DNA from: Xanthobacter sp. NM-25
GTDB taxonomy: Bacteria > Pseudomonadota > Alphaproteobacteria > Rhizobiales > Xanthobacteraceae
Direction of reading: 5' to 3'
DNA: 64,000 nucleotides
Assembly (NCBI RefSeq): GCF_022138605.1
Contig: NZ_JACBFS010000004.1
Location: 62,001-126,000, forward strand
The translations under genes and the position numbers were made by a program. This document shows positions 63,940 to 64,000 of this stretch, piece after piece. A model generated the notes under the pieces. That model saw only the letters and a program-made list of their open reading frames with translations, was not told the DNA's origin and did no database searches. Position 1 is the first letter of the stretch; each line of letters begins with the position of its first letter.

Positions 63940-64000
63940 ATGCTCGAGAAAGTGTTCGATCCCGCATCCGTCGAGGCCCGCATTGCCGAGGCTTGGGAAC
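63940..64000 (+). CDS. valS: Valyl-tRNA synthetase, 5' end only
   Basis: Only about 20 codons lie in the window: the peptide MLEKVFDPASVEARIAEAWE is the standard ValS N-terminus. ATG 63940 has GGAG 9 bp upstream; another in-frame ATG at 63934 is too close to it. The neighbourhood (popZ-like gene upstream) agrees. Confidence 0.8.
   Translation, partial: MLEKVFDPASVEARIAEAWE

Overview
The window is a GC-rich stretch of an alphaproteobacterial chromosome. Gene content and order (pcm, tolC, a PopZ/DUF2497 gene, then valS at the right edge) fit the Hyphomicrobiales. The reductive nicotinate genes, otherwise known from Eubacterium barkeri and the diazotroph Azorhizobium caulinodans, make a Xanthobacteraceae-like host the best guess. 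That placement is inference, not measurement. I saw no transposase, CRISPR array, phage gene or rRNA.

Layout. Positions 1-9540 hold a minus-strand run: an edge-truncated LLM flavin monooxygenase, an MmgE/PrpD protein, a complete tripartite tricarboxylate transporter (TctA, TctB, TctC), a four-domain rhodanese and a thiol-dioxygenase-like cupin. A second LLM monooxygenase diverges from this run. Together they look like a catabolic cluster for an organosulfur or amino-carboxylate compound. Positions 9731-14255 hold a CoA-transferase, an acetate-type symporter with its DUF485 partner, and a divergent LysR regulator, followed by tRNA-Pro.

Positions 14485-37215 are the most interesting part: a candidate nicotinate regulon. 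It encodes enamidase, ferredoxin-NADP reductase, a 7Fe ferredoxin, the two-gene nicotinate hydroxylase (NicA with NicB fused to a three-heme cytochrome c), 6-hydroxynicotinate reductase, an ApbE-like UPF0280 protein, two tandem PF06684 proteins, a branched-chain-amino-acid-type ABC importer, two MarR-type regulators, a fumarate-reductase-like flavoprotein with a tiny 2Fe-2S partner, and a fused hydantoinase A/B (5-oxoprolinase-like) protein. The same 20-bp palindrome stands in front of four of its transcription units: enamidase, ferredoxin/reductase, nicAB and the 6-hydroxynicotinate reductase operon. The logic would be import, aerobic hydroxylation with electrons to cytochrome c, then ferredoxin-driven ring reduction and hydrolytic ring opening. 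This joins an aerobic first step to the pathway best known from a strict anaerobe.

Positions 37342-43353 carry ordinary genes: a CYTH-like protein, a split ChrA transporter, a DUF192 protein, a double cold-shock protein, a sirtuin, a glyoxalase-fold protein and a polysaccharide deacetylase with a strong terminator. tRNA-Ile(CAU) follows. Positions 43929-47772 encode a three-subunit membrane gluconate-type dehydrogenase. Positions 48069-55114 resemble the piu iron-uptake locus of Pseudomonas: a PepSY-flavodoxin reductase, an FMN 2-hydroxyacid dehydrogenase, a Sel1-repeat protein, a PiuC-type dioxygenase and a TonB receptor. The right end has a LysR-HTH/TrpD-like fusion, tRNA-Asn, an MsbA-like ABC exporter, tRNA-Cys, a truncated hemoglobin, pcm, tolC, a PopZ-like gene and the first codons of valS.
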